Shown: positions 15,254-26,409 of the stretch, piece after piece
How positions within the stretch are numbered: position 1 is the stretch's first letter
How the letters are laid out: the number at the start of each line of letters is the position of its first letter
Assembly (NCBI RefSeq): GCF_021390435.2
Contig: NZ_JAJVCN010000005.1
Location: 62,001 to 126,000 of the forward strand
Reading direction: 5' to 3'
Source: Kibdelosporangium philippinense
GTDB lineage: Bacteria > Actinomycetota > Actinomycetes > Mycobacteriales > Pseudonocardiaceae
DNA: 64,000 bases
Notes under the pieces: generated by a model
Database searches by the model: none
Told to the model about the DNA's origin: nothing
Seen by the model: only the letters and a program-made list of their open reading frames with translations
Position numbers and translations under genes: made by a program

Positions 15254-16096
15254 GTGGATCTTGTCGCCGTAGGTCTTGTCCTGTTCGCCGCGATTGCCCA
15301 CGCGGGGTGGAATTTTTCCGCGAAGCGGGCGGGCACGGGTGGTCCGCTGTTCGTCTGGCTTTACCAATCCGCGTCAGCTGTCATCTGGCTGCCGGTCGCG
15401 GGCATCGCTCTGCTTGGGGAACCGCCACAGTGGCATTGGCTGCTTGCGTCCGGCGTCAGCGCCGTACTGCACGTTGCCTACGGACTCGCGTTGCAGAAGG
15501 GATACGCGGCGGGCGACATGTCGGTTGTGTACCCGGTGGCGCGGGGGAGCGGTCCGTTGCTTTCCGTGGTCGCGGCGGTCGCGTTCCTAAATGAGCGGCC
15601 GGGGCATTTGGCGCTTGTGGGTGCTGCGGTGGTTGTGGCGGGCGTGTTTGTCGTCGGGTTGGGCAAGAAGCATGTGTCGGTTGGGCCGAGTCTTTTCTAC
15701 GGCGGGCTCACCGGGGTGACGATCGCGAGCTACACGTTGTGGGACGCGCTCTCTGTTCAGACCGTGCCGCCGTTGATTTACTCCGCTACGGGTGCGGTGA
15801 TTCAGAGCTTGCTTATGGCGCCCTATGCCGCGCGCAACAGTGGACGTATCGGTCCTTTGTGGCGGGAGCACAAAGTCGATGTGCTCGTCATCGCTGTCTT
15901 GTCTCCGGCTGCTTACATCGCTGTCCTGTACGCGATGCGGATCGCTCCTGTGAGCATGGTCGCGCCTGCTCGGGAGTTGTCGATTGTGTTCGGCAGCTTC
16001 ATCGCGTGGCGGTGGCTGCGCGAACCGAATCCCGTTCAACGGCTTGCCGGGGCACTCGTTGTGCTCACTGGGGTTGTCTTGATCGCTGTTTCGTGA
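15254..16096 (+). CDS. EamA/DMT superfamily transporter
   Basis: The 280-residue protein has about ten hydrophobic helices arranged as two EamA repeats: helices 1-5 up to about residue 140 and 6-10 to the end. The conserved VYPVARGSGPL segment follows helix 3 and its counterpart MVAPARELSIVFG appears in the second half. Members export metabolites such as amino acids, but the substrate cannot be predicted. The GTG start lies in the gap divergent from rpsT. Another exporter-like role is possible; specificity is unknown. Confidence 0.85.
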   Translation: MDLVAVGLVLFAAIAHAGWNFSAKRAGTGGPLFVWLYQSASAVIWLPVAGIALLGEPPQWHWLLASGVSAVLHVAYGLALQKGYAAGDMSVVYPVARGSGPLLSVVAAVAFLNERPGHLALVGAAVVVAGVFVVGLGKKHVSVGPSLFYGGLTGVTIASYTLWDALSVQTVPPLIYSATGAVIQSLLMAPYAARNSGRIGPLWREHKVDVLVIAVLSPAAYIAVLYAMRIAPVSMVAPARELSIVFGSFIAWRWLREPNPVQRLAGALVVLTGVVLIAVS

Positions 16097-16158
16097 CGTT
16101 CATCGGAGGTTTCCGGTACGTAACAGGCAGGGACATTGGCCGGACAGAGTAGTGCGCG

Positions 16159-17826
16159 ATGGCGTTTCGCTGGGTGAAGATGTCGACCATGAGCCGTCGC
16201 GCAACCACCTCACGGGCCAAGACCGACCCGTCGACCAATGGGCACGCACCAGGCGCGCTGTTCGACGGCTATCTCGACCCCGGCCGTCCGCACGCGGGCG
16301 CGTACGACGAGATGTTCGCCGAGGAAGCTTCGGTCCGGTCGGCGTACCGAACCCTCTACGACTCGCTTGCCCCCTCCGAGGTCTCCGATCTTGCAGCTCG
16401 TGCCGAAGCGCTCGGCCGTGCGTTCGTGGACCAGGGCATCACGTTCTCGTTGTCCGGGCAGGAGCGGCCGTTCCCGCTGGACCTCATTCCCCGCGTGATC
16501 ACCGCGTCGGAGTGGTCCAAGTTGGAACGCGGCATCGTGCAGCGAGTCCGGGCGCTGGAGATGTTCCTCGCGGACATCTACGGCGACGCGCAGATCATCC
16601 GGGACGGCGTGCTGCCGCGCAGGCTGATCGCCTCCTGCGCGCATTTCCACCGTGAGGCCGCCGGGATTTCGCCGCCCAACGGTGTACGCATCCACGTCGC
16701 CGGGATCGACCTCGTGCGGGACGAGCAAGGCGTGTTCCGGGTGCTTGAGGACAACCTGCGGTGCCCATCCGGGGTGTCCTACGTCATGGAGAACCGTCGC
16801 ACGATGGCGCGCGTGTTCCCGGACCTGTTCGCGCGCCACCGCGTGCGGGCGGTCGGTGACTACGCGGGGCACCTGCTGCGCGCGCTGCGGGCTTCGGCGG
16901 CGCCGAACGTCGCGGACCCCAACGTCGTTGTCCTCACGCCGGGCGTGCACAACTCCGCGTACTTCGAGCATTCGCTGCTGGCCCGCCAGATGGGCGTCGA
17001 GCTGGTCGAGGGACGCGACCTGTTCTGCCGCGACAACACCGTCTACATCCGGACCACCGAGGGCGAACGCCAGGTCGACGTCATCTACCGCCGCATCGAC
17101 GACGACTTCCTCGACCCGGTGCAGTTCCTGCCCGACTCGGTGCTGGGCGTCGCGGGGCTGGTGAACGCGGCCCGCGCGGGCAACGTCGTGATCGCGAACG
17201 CGGTGGGCAATGGCGTCGCGGACGACAAGCTCGTCTACACGTACCTGCCGGAGATCGTGCAGTACTACCTCAACGAGAAACCGTTGCTGCCCAACGTGGA
17301 CACGTTCCGGTGCTGGCTGCCTGAAGAACGTGAGCACGTCCTGGCCAATCTGGACGAGTTGGTGATCAAGCCGGTGGAGGGCTCCGGCGGTTACGGCATC
17401 GTGTTCGGCGCCGAGGCCACCGGCCCTGAGCTCAACCGGTTGCGGCGCAAGATCAGGGGCAACCCGCGGGGCTGGATCGCGCAGCCGGTCGTGCAGTTGT
17501 CGACCGTGCCGACGAAGGTTGGCGACAAGCTGGCTCCCCGGCACGTCGACCTGCGGCCGTTCGCGGTCAACGACGGCAACTTCATCTTCGTGCTGCCCGG
17601 TGGGTTGACGAGGGTCGCGCTGCCGGAGGGCAGTCTCATCGTCAACTCGTCGCAGGGTGGCGGGTCCAAGGACACCTGGGTGCTGGCCGCCCGGTCGTCC
17701 ACTGTGGAGCGCGAGCTGGCCGAGCCTGGGCTGGCCGAGATGGCCGGGATGAGCTCGACGGCTGTGGACCAGGGCCCGGAGTTGTCCAATAACCAGCAGC
17801 AGCAACAACAGCAGCAACAGTCCTAG
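16159..17826 (+). CDS. Circularly permuted ATP-grasp protein (type 2)
   Basis: This 555-residue protein contains the circularly permuted ATP-grasp domain, with the segments GIDLVRDEQGVFRVLEDNLR (about 190-210), ELVIKPVEGSGGYG (about 395) and the final NSSQGGGSKDTWVL (about 495-508). The family probably forms peptide-like bonds with ATP. The next two genes, alpha-E and transglutaminase-like, form with it a conserved actinobacterial triad (Rv2411c-Rv2410c-Rv2409c order), proposed in comparative genomics to make or process a peptide. The start could also be ATG 16180 or 16189. The C-terminus carries nine consecutive glutamines, absent from most relatives as far as I know. Confidence 0.9.
   Translation: MAFRWVKMSTMSRRATTSRAKTDPSTNGHAPGALFDGYLDPGRPHAGAYDEMFAEEASVRSAYRTLYDSLAPSEVSDLAARAEALGRAFVDQGITFSLSGQERPFPLDLIPRVITASEWSKLERGIVQRVRALEMFLADIYGDAQIIRDGVLPRRLIASCAHFHREAAGISPPNGVRIHVAGIDLVRDEQGVFRVLEDNLRCPSGVSYVMENRRTMARVFPDLFARHRVRAVGDYAGHLLRALRASAAPNVADPNVVVLTPGVHNSAYFEHSLLARQMGVELVEGRDLFCRDNTVYIRTTEGERQVDVIYRRIDDDFLDPVQFLPDSVLGVAGLVNAARAGNVVIANAVGNGVADDKLVYTYLPEIVQYYLNEKPLLPNVDTFRCWLPEEREHVLANLDELVIKPVEGSGGYGIVFGAEATGPELNRLRRKIRGNPRGWIAQPVVQLSTVPTKVGDKLAPRHVDLRPFAVNDGNFIFVLPGGLTRVALPEGSLIVNSSQGGGSKDTWVLAARSSTVERELAEPGLAEMAGMSSTAVDQGPELSNNQQQQQQQQQS
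17794..17820 (+). repeat. CAG/CAA run encoding nine glutamines
   Basis: Nine codons, six CAG and three CAA, sit just before the final serine and stop of the ATP-grasp gene. Such short trinucleotide runs can vary in length between strains; here it lengthens a disordered tail beyond the catalytic domain. Confidence 0.8.
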
Positions 17827-17850
17827 AAACAGTGACAGGCAGGAGGCACG

Positions 17851-18798
17851 ATGCTCGCACGCAACGCCGAGTCGCTGTACTGGATCGGACGCTACGTCGA
17901 ACGAGCCGACGACACGGCTCGAATCCTCGACGTCTCGGTGCACCAGTTGCTTGAAGACGCCACGGTCAACCCGGACGCCACCAGCCGTCAACTGCTGGCA
18001 GTCCTTGGCATCGACCCGCCAAACGGCAACACCCTCGATGTGTGGTCACTGACCGAACTGGTCGCCTACTCCGAGGACCACGCGGGCTCGATCGTCTCGT
18101 CGTTGACCAGCGCACGGGAGAACACCCGCGGCGCCCGCGAGGTGGTCTCAACCGAAATGTGGGAGTGCCTGAACGCCATGTGGAACGCCGTGCCGGAGCG
18201 GCAACGCTACGCGCGTCAGGTGGGCCCGCACGCGTTCTTCTCGTTCGTCGAGGACCGCGCGGCCATGTTCGCGGGGCTCGCGGACTCCACGATGAGCCGC
18301 GACGACGGCTGGCGGTTCCTCGTGCTCGGCCGTTCGGTGGAACGCGTGGACATGATCGTGCGGCTGCTGATGTCCCGTGTGGGTGACAAAGCGTCTTCCC
18401 CGGGTTGGGTGACCGTGCTGCGCTCAGCGGGCGCGCATGACACGTACCTACGGACCTACCGTGGCGCGTTGGACGCGGCACGGGTCGTGCAGTTCATGTT
18501 GCTGGATAGGCTGTTTCCTCGGTCGGTGTTCTACTCGTTGCGGCAAGCTGAAGCGTGCCTCGAGCAGCTTGACCATCAGCCTGACGTTCGGGTGGGTGCG
18601 AGGGCGGAAGCGTTGCGGCTGCTCGGGAAGGCCCGTAGCGACCTGGAGTTCCTCCGGCCCGCGGATTTGCTGAACGACCTGCCGAAGCTGTTGCGCGGGC
18701 TGCAGGCTACCGTCCGGGACGTGGGTGAAGCCGTGTCGCAGCAGTACTTCCACACCGCGCCTTGGGTCGCGTGGACCAACGCGGAGGTGTCTTCGTGA
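17851..18798 (+). CDS. Alpha-E domain protein
   Basis: The 315-residue all-helical protein starts with MLARNAESLYWIGRYVERADDTAR, the Alpha-E (DUF403) hallmark with its ER-A-D motif, repeated in part at LVLGRSVERVDMIVRLL near residue 160. Its biochemical role is unknown, but it nearly always accompanies a circularly permuted ATP-grasp protein and a transglutaminase-like protein, as here. AGGAGG precedes the ATG by about five bases, 25 bases after the upstream stop, so the triad is one operon. Confidence 0.93.
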   Translation: MLARNAESLYWIGRYVERADDTARILDVSVHQLLEDATVNPDATSRQLLAVLGIDPPNGNTLDVWSLTELVAYSEDHAGSIVSSLTSARENTRGAREVVSTEMWECLNAMWNAVPERQRYARQVGPHAFFSFVEDRAAMFAGLADSTMSRDDGWRFLVLGRSVERVDMIVRLLMSRVGDKASSPGWVTVLRSAGAHDTYLRTYRGALDAARVVQFMLLDRLFPRSVFYSLRQAEACLEQLDHQPDVRVGARAEALRLLGKARSDLEFLRPADLLNDLPKLLRGLQATVRDVGEAVSQQYFHTAPWVAWTNAEVSS

Positions 18799-18868
18799 GC
18801 GAGCTTGCGAGCGAGCCATTCAACACAGTGCCTCAGCGACTCACGGCGGCGGCCAGCAAGGAGCGGAA

Positions 18869-19711
18869 ATGAGCTGGCGTGTCAGGGTTGTTCACACGAC
18901 GGGGTACCGCTACCGGTCCGCGGTTACCCAGTCATACAACGAAGTCCGCGTCACGCCACGCGCGGACCGCAAGCAAAGCGTTGTGGTCAGCCGCGTCGAG
19001 ACCACCCCAGCCACTCGGCAATACCGATATGTCGACTATTGGGGCACGGTCGTCACCTCCTTCGACCTGCACGCGCCGCACACCCAGCTGAAGGTCGTCG
19101 GCTCCTCAGTGGTCGAAACCAGCGGCCAGGTCGAGCCGATCCGCACCGGGACCTGGGCGGATTTACGCGAGGACAACCTCGTCGACCGGTACACCGAACT
19201 GCTCGAAGCCACGGCGTACACGCCACGCGACCGTGAACTCGCCGCTGTGGCAAGGACCCTGCGCAAGGGCAAGACCCCGGCCGAAGCGGTTCTCGAAGCG
19301 TCCCAATGGGTGCACGAGCAGCTGAAGTACCAGCCAGGTACCACCGGCGTGCACTCGTCGGCGGTCGACTCGTACCGGGCCAAGGAAGGCGTCTGCCAGG
19401 ACTTCGCCCACGTCACCCTGGTGTTGTTGCGTGCCATGGGAATCCCTGCCCGGTACGTCTCCGGCTACCTGCACACCAAGCCGGACGGCGAGCCGAAGGA
19501 GACCGTACGCGGCGAAAGCCACGCCTGGATCGAGGCGTGGACCGGCGGTTGGTGGGGCTACGACCCCACCAACGCCATCCCGATCGGCCCACGGCATGTC
19601 TGGGTCGCGCTTGGCCGGGACTATGCGGATGTCGCCCCGCTCAAAGGGATTTATTCCGGTGGCGACGCGACCGCGTTGGAGGTGACCGTCGACATCACCA
19701 GGCTGGCGTGA
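18869..19711 (+). CDS. Transglutaminase-like peptidase (Alpha-E/ATP-grasp partner)
   Basis: The 280-residue protein has an N-terminal beta-sandwich domain (about 1-85, starting MSWRVRVVHTTGYRY) and a transglutaminase-like core with the Cys-His-Asp triad: GVCQDFAHV near residue 176, ESHAWIEAW near 218 and YDPTN near 233. Related proteins cleave or form amide bonds. It closes the conserved triad with the two genes before it. The ATG at 18869 has AAGGAG upstream. Its stop lies within the convergent M48 gene end, giving a 61-base tail-to-tail overlap. Confidence 0.92.
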   Translation: MSWRVRVVHTTGYRYRSAVTQSYNEVRVTPRADRKQSVVVSRVETTPATRQYRYVDYWGTVVTSFDLHAPHTQLKVVGSSVVETSGQVEPIRTGTWADLREDNLVDRYTELLEATAYTPRDRELAAVARTLRKGKTPAEAVLEASQWVHEQLKYQPGTTGVHSSAVDSYRAKEGVCQDFAHVTLVLLRAMGIPARYVSGYLHTKPDGEPKETVRGESHAWIEAWTGGWWGYDPTNAIPIGPRHVWVALGRDYADVAPLKGIYSGGDATALEVTVDITRLA

Positions 19712-20935
19712 AGCGACGTGAACCACTCACGGGCCTCGGGCAGCCCAGTGGGATCGTCGACCACGTCGGCGACGAGCTCGGTGACGTCGAACAGCTCGCC
19801 GTTGATCATGCGCACATGCCAAGGGCCTGACCAGTTCAGCTCGTGCTTGGCCAGGCCGTCGCGCATGAGCACGTGCACCATGGCGTTCTCGACCAGGGCG
19901 ATCAGGGTGTCACGGTCGTGGTCCGCGCTCACCGCGTTGATCGCGTCGGCGGCCGTGCCACTGTGCACTCCGAGCACCGCTGCCTGCTCGGCCGCGACGG
20001 CCGCACCGGCGATCTCGACGATCTGTGCCCAGTCCGCCCGCGGCCCGAGATCCTCTGGCACCGGAGGGATCTCCAACCGTGGCACGGTTTTCTCCGGATC
20101 GGCGTCCAACAGCAGCGCCTGGTCCGTGACGAACTCGGTGGCGCGCACGGGATCCGCCAGGTAGTCACGGAAACCCTTGAGCAGCTCCGGAGTCCGATCG
20201 GCGTACGGCAGCAGCTCGAAGTACGTCTCGGTGTACTCCTGCCACGCCTTGACCAGCGCGGGGACCTCGCGGAACCCGGATAGGGCGGCGGCTTTGCCCG
20301 CTGCCCGCACGGCCGCCGCGTCGGCTTCCAGCTCCTGTGCCCGGTTCACCGAACCCGCGAATGCCATGTACAGCCGTGAGTAACCGCGCAGCAGCCAGCC
20401 GACCGCGCTGCCACTGGTGTCCTCCGCGGTTGCCCGCATGACCATTCGTGGCTCGATAGGTCAACGCGGCCATCTTGGTGTGCCCGTGGCTGAAGTGGCC
20501 GAGTTCGTGACCGATCACGGCCCGTAGCTCGTTCACCGACATCCCGGCGACCAACGGAAGACCGATCGCCAGGTGCCGGAAACCTTGCCGCAGCCCGAGC
20601 AGCCGGGTGTCTTCCCACACCATCGCGTTGGCGTGGGCCACGATCACGATCTCGTCGGGTGTCCGCGTCCGCGCCGTCGCGGCCAGCTCGTCGACGACTC
20701 GCCAGAGCTCCGGCTGGCTCGTCCTGGTCATGTACGCGCCGTGCGCCTGGTAGCGAGCGCGTCCGGAAAAGCCGAGGTTGCCGGTGAGCAACGCACAGAT
20801 CAAGACGATGCCGAGCAGGATCGCCCAGGTTCCCCGTTGCTCGACGATCATCCACACACAGGCGCACACGATCGCGCCAAGCAACACGAAATACCCGACC
20901 AGCGCCAGTACAGCGAGCCAGGCGCGCATCGCCAC
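19651..20935 (-). pseudogene. M48 family peptidase with an internal frameshift
   Basis: Two frames together match the intact paralogue next door. The first (from 20935) has two membrane helices, ELRAVIGHELGHFSHGH with the zinc-binding HExxH, and ends in phase at LTYRAT. The second (to 19651) picks up at MVMRATAEDTSG and continues with the paralogue-like NRAQELEADAAAVRAAGK, which supplies the third zinc ligand (ExxxD). Removing one base around 20443-20447 restores a continuous protein of about 425 residues. It is either a recent pseudogene or a sequencing error. It follows the paralogue by 13 bases in the same operon. Confidence 0.75.
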
Positions 20936-20948
20936 GTTCGTCGATCGA

Positions 20949-22451
20949 TCACCTGGCCGACGGGTCGTAGTTCCACTTAGGACTCGGCTGCCCGGTGTCC
21001 ACGTTCATCCTGGCCAGCCACTCCCGCAGCGCGGGCATCCGGGTGGGGTCGGCGACCGCGGGCTCGACCACCTCCGACACGTCCAGCAGCTCGCCGCCTG
21101 CCAGCCGCAGCCGCATCGGCCCCGACCAGTCCAGCTCGTACGCGGCGCGCTGCGAGCTGATCAGCGCCAGGCTGATGGTGTCGCTGACCAGCTGAGTCAG
21201 CACTTCGACCGCGGCCTTCTGCTTGTCGTGCGGGTGCATGTCCTCGTCGAGCGCCGGCGACGCGAGCGCGACGGCTTTGCCCTGATCGATGGCGGTCAGC
21301 ACCTCGTCGAGGCTGCCGGTACGGGTCACTCCGGATACCGTGGCGAGCTTGACCAGGGCCTCGGCGTTGTTCTTGTCGATCGCGGCGCCCGCCAGCTGGA
21401 CGATCTCCTGCCACGACGCCCGAGGGCCGAAGTCGCGGGTCAGCAACTGGCCTTCCAGCCGCGGGACGGTGTCCTCGGGGTGACGCAACACTGTCCACGA
21501 TGGCCGGTTGTCGGCTTGCTGGTCCGGCTCGGTCATCTTGTCGATCGTGGCGATCCGGACCCGGATCGGCGGGTGGCTGTCGTACTTGGACGCGGGCTCG
21601 GCGTCCAGCATCTCGCCTTGCAACGCAGCCAGGTCTTCCCGGCGCTTGTCGTTGGTGAGGTACGAATTGAAACCCAGCAACAAATCCGGCGTACGGCCCG
21701 CTTGCCCAACCAGCCCGACGTACGAACGGTTGTAGTGCGCCCATGCCACGTCCAGCGCCGGAATCTTGCCCAGCGCCGAGCGGGCGGCCGATTTGCCTGC
21801 CGCGCGTACGGCCAGAGCGTCCGCCTGCAACTCCTGCGCACGGTTGGCCGACCGTGCGACGAGGAAGTACAGCTTCATGTACAGCCGCATGAGCCAGCCG
21901 ATCGGACCGTCCAGCTCGTTGACCGTATGTGCCATGGTCGCCGACGCGCGGTACGTCACGGCGGCGTACTTGGTGTGCCCGTGGCTGTAGTGCCCGAGCT
22001 CGTGTCCCAACACGGCACGCAGCTCGCTCGTGGTCAGCCCAGCAAGCAACGGCAGACCGATTTCCATGTACCGACGCCCCGGCCGTAGCCCGAGAAGCTT
22101 GCTGTCTTCCCATACCGCGGCGTTGACCTCGGGCACGAGCCTGACCTCGTCAGGCCCGCGTGTGTTCGCCATGACCGCGAGTTCGTCGATCATGCGCCAC
22201 AGCTCAGGCTGTTCCTCGCGCGTGATCGACGCCCCATGCGGTTGTGGTCGGTGCTTGAGCACCTTGTACAGCGCGCCACCGATCGCGAAGATCACGATCC
22301 CGACGACGATGACGAGCTTGATGCCCGCGAGCCGTCCCGTCGCCAGCGCGTAGATCGCCAGGCCCGCGAAGCCCACGATCAGACCTGTGATCAGGACGAA
22401 GAATCCGATCAACAGCACGACGGATAACCCGGCGCGTAGCCGAACCCCCAC
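20949..22451 (-). CDS. M48 family zinc metallopeptidase, intact paralogue
   Basis: The 500-residue membrane peptidase begins with two hydrophobic helices (about 10-33 and 43-65), then a soluble domain with the active site LRAVLGHELGHYSHGH near residue 150 and the downstream NRAQELQADALAV zinc ligand. A third hydrophobic stretch (IGWLMRLYMKLYFLVA) lies between them. This is the HtpX/Oma1-like topology used in membrane-protein quality control. The C-terminal 200 residues have no family I recognise but are shared with the frameshifted copy. The GTG start has AAGGGG upstream. It is the middle one of three M48 genes. Confidence 0.88.
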   Translation of the reverse strand: MGVRLRAGLSVVLLIGFFVLITGLIVGFAGLAIYALATGRLAGIKLVIVVGIVIFAIGGALYKVLKHRPQPHGASITREEQPELWRMIDELAVMANTRGPDEVRLVPEVNAAVWEDSKLLGLRPGRRYMEIGLPLLAGLTTSELRAVLGHELGHYSHGHTKYAAVTYRASATMAHTVNELDGPIGWLMRLYMKLYFLVARSANRAQELQADALAVRAAGKSAARSALGKIPALDVAWAHYNRSYVGLVGQAGRTPDLLLGFNSYLTNDKRREDLAALQGEMLDAEPASKYDSHPPIRVRIATIDKMTEPDQQADNRPSWTVLRHPEDTVPRLEGQLLTRDFGPRASWQEIVQLAGAAIDKNNAEALVKLATVSGVTRTGSLDEVLTAIDQGKAVALASPALDEDMHPHDKQKAAVEVLTQLVSDTISLALISSQRAAYELDWSGPMRLRLAGGELLDVSEVVEPAVADPTRMPALREWLARMNVDTGQPSPKWNYDPSAR

Positions 22452-22539
22452 TGATGTCCACCCCTTGATTGCTCAGATCCCCCGACCTGGCCGCGGAAGT
22501 CTGCACCTTGGGGCTAGTGGTTGTCCACAAGGAAATGTG

Positions 22540-23364
22540 TCAGACGGTTTTCTCGTCCCGTGCCACACCGAGCTCCTCGAACAGCTGACGCTGCAAATAC
22601 GGCAGTGATTTGTCCGGTTCGCTGAGCAGTTCCCACGCCGGTCCGCCGTGCTCGGCCCACTCCGCGACACCGGCCTTGGCCAGCGCTTCCGTGCCTTGCG
22701 GAGTGGACAGGAAAGCGTTGAACCGCTGCACAAGGTCGGGCGTTCGGTACTGGTAGGACACGCGTGCGGAGGAAAGGCGGAAGTCGTGCCACACGCTCGC
22801 CAGTGCGGGAAGTTTCATCAACGCCGCCTTCGCGACCTCTTCCCCAGCCGCGGCGACCGCCACCTCCTCGGCATGTTCCGCCCGCGCCCGGCTCTGCGAT
22901 TTCGTGATCAACCGGTAGGGGAACAGGACAACACGCGGCAGCCGTGCTTCCAACGGCGACACGGTCTCGAAATGCGCGAGCTCGTGGCCGGTGACCGCAC
23001 GCAGCTCGCTCGTCGACAATCCGCCGAGCAGCGGCAAACCCACCACCAGGGAACGGAAACCGCCCTGTTCGCTCAGCGTGGCGCGCATCTCGGGCCCGAG
23101 CCGGATCTCGTCGGGCGACCGGGTCTCAGCGACCTGCGCCACCTCGTCGACCATCTGCCACAGCCCGGGATGCAGCTTCCGGTTGATCCACGCGTCCTGC
23201 TGCAGCTGCGCCGTGGTCTTGGGACGCAGCAGGAACAGGCCGAACGACGCCAGCAGTATGAAGATCAACACCAGCGACGCCCACGTGGCGTTGAACAGGG
23301 CAAAGATGGCCGTGATGACCCCGGCCGCTATTGCCACAAGCAGTGCGAGGTATCCGGCCAGCAT
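22540..23364 (-). CDS. M48-like metallopeptidase, shorter divergent paralogue
   Basis: The 274-residue protein has two N-terminal membrane helices, the segment SPDEIRLGPEMRATL that aligns with its paralogues, and an active-site ELRAVTGHELAHFETVSP. HExxH is kept, but the paralogues' following SHGH is replaced. The third-ligand region is ARAEHAEEVAVAAAGEE, where the usual ExxxD is altered, so activity may be reduced. It starts one base after the PemK-like gene stop and precedes the second M48 gene by 88 bases. Three unequal paralogues in one operon suggest old tandem duplication with divergence. Confidence 0.8.
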   Translation of the reverse strand: MLAGYLALLVAIAAGVITAIFALFNATWASLVLIFILLASFGLFLLRPKTTAQLQQDAWINRKLHPGLWQMVDEVAQVAETRSPDEIRLGPEMRATLSEQGGFRSLVVGLPLLGGLSTSELRAVTGHELAHFETVSPLEARLPRVVLFPYRLITKSQSRARAEHAEEVAVAAAGEEVAKAALMKLPALASVWHDFRLSSARVSYQYRTPDLVQRFNAFLSTPQGTEALAKAGVAEWAEHGGPAWELLSEPDKSLPYLQRQLFEELGVARDEKTV

Positions 23365-23365
23365 G

Positions 23366-23794
23366 TCAGCCCCTTATCCGTGCGGCGATCGCTTCAGCCA
23401 CGCGCTGGAACCTGTCCGGCTCCAGCACGGCGCCCTCCCGGCGGATGTCGTCCTCGTCGAGTTCGTACATCCGGCTCAGCAGGACGAACGACTCACGGCC
23501 GTCCCGGTCCCACCCACCGCCGCCCAAGCCGACCCAGCCACGCTGGCCTGACCGGTCCTTGCTGGACAGCATCATGGCCAGCAGACGGTGACCGTTTCGT
23601 CCGATGACCAACAACGGCCTATCCTTACCCCTGTCCGGGTCCTCTTCGTAAGGGACCCAGGCCCAGACGATCTCACCGGGATCAGCGAGGCCGTCAAGGT
23701 CGGGGGAGTAGTCCAACCTCGAGCCGGGCTCGATCACATGCACCTGCCGGACATAGCCGTGGGCAGGTTTGGGGTCCTCGCCGGGATCACGCAC
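23366..23794 (-). CDS. PemK/MazF-fold protein
   Basis: The 142-residue protein carries the CcdB/PemK beta-barrel pattern GEIVWAWVPYEEDPDRGKDRP followed by LLVIGR, and a conserved tail with RMYELDEDDIRREGAVL. Canonical members cut mRNA as toxins; no antitoxin-sized gene is adjacent, so a true toxin-antitoxin role is doubtful. A solitary PemK-like gene beside lepA is common in actinobacteria as far as I recall. It is the first gene of a run with three M48 peptidase genes, the next starting one base after its stop. Divergent lepA begins 41 bases away. Confidence 0.75.
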   Translation of the reverse strand: MRDPGEDPKPAHGYVRQVHVIEPGSRLDYSPDLDGLADPGEIVWAWVPYEEDPDRGKDRPLLVIGRNGHRLLAMMLSSKDRSGQRGWVGLGGGGWDRDGRESFVLLSRMYELDEDDIRREGAVLEPDRFQRVAEAIAARIRG

Positions 23795-23835
23795 GCGGCG
23801 AGCGTACTGGTCATGGGACTATTGAGCGGTCAGGC

Positions 23836-25704
<1,869 letters not shown>

Positions 25705-25712
25705 CGGGAATT

Positions 25713-25737
25713 CCGGGAATGGAAATCCCATTCCCGG
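25713..25737 (+). terminator. lepA terminator hairpin
   Basis: A perfect 10 bp stem CCGGGAATGG with its complement and a 5-base AAATC loop begins nine bases after the lepA stop. There is no T-tract. Confidence 0.75.
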
Positions 25738-25796
25738 TCCCATCAAGTGTGCATGGCCCTCTGCTGCACTTGGCAGCATGAAGAAACGGAGGGACC

Positions 25797-26372
25797 ATGA
25801 CAGCTGTGATGGTCGAGTTTCCAGGTGGGTCGGGACCGCTCACGGTCGAGGACTTGGAGCGGATGCCCGATGACGGCCGCCGCTACGAGCTGGTGGACGG
25901 AGTGCTGTTTGTGAGCCCCGCGCCAGGAACGCGACATCAGAAGGTGGTCTTGCGGCTCGGTGCGCTCTTGGACGCTGTCTGCCCGATCGACCTGGAGGTG
26001 CTGACGGCACCGTTCGCTGTGCGGTCGGCGATCCATACTGAGGTGCAGCCGGATGTTCTCGTTGCGAGATATGGTGACCTCACGGAGAAGTTGTTGCCGG
26101 TAGCGCCTCTGCTGGCGGTGGAGGTGCTACCGCCGAGCACGGCTGTGATCGACGCCAATGTCAAGAAAGACGCCTATCGGAAGATGGGCGTTCTGAACTA
26201 TTGGATCATCGATCCGCTCGATGCATGGCTCACTGTCTTCGAACTGGACGAGTCCAGAAACTATGTCCAAGTTGCTGAGGTGAAAGGGGAGGATGTGTTC
26301 GAAGTCCGGCACCCTTTCCCGGCGCGGATAGTCGTCGCTGAACTCCTGGGCAAGTGGTGGAATCGGCCTTAG
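25797..26372 (+). CDS. Uma2 family (DUF820) endonuclease-like protein
   Basis: The 191-residue protein has the Uma2 restriction-endonuclease-like pattern: RRYELVDGVLFVSPAP near residue 28, VQPDVLVAR near 83 (PD of the PD-(D/E)xK core) and PLLAVEVLPPST near 103 (ExK-type position), then KKDAYRKMGVLNYWIID. Uma2 proteins are abundant in actinobacteria and cyanobacteria and their role is unclear; transposase-linked or nuclease roles have been suggested. It stands alone on the plus strand; the convergent minus-strand neighbour is unknown. Confidence 0.85.
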   Translation: MTAVMVEFPGGSGPLTVEDLERMPDDGRRYELVDGVLFVSPAPGTRHQKVVLRLGALLDAVCPIDLEVLTAPFAVRSAIHTEVQPDVLVARYGDLTEKLLPVAPLLAVEVLPPSTAVIDANVKKDAYRKMGVLNYWIIDPLDAWLTVFELDESRNYVQVAEVKGEDVFEVRHPFPARIVVAELLGKWWNRP

Positions 26373-26409
26373 GGTGAAGTAGACGACATGCCCATAGGCA
26401 CGAACTAAG

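Noticed and set aside
23366..23794. Toxin-antitoxin pair
   Set aside because: No antitoxin-sized gene flanks the PemK-like protein; only a fold assignment is supportable.
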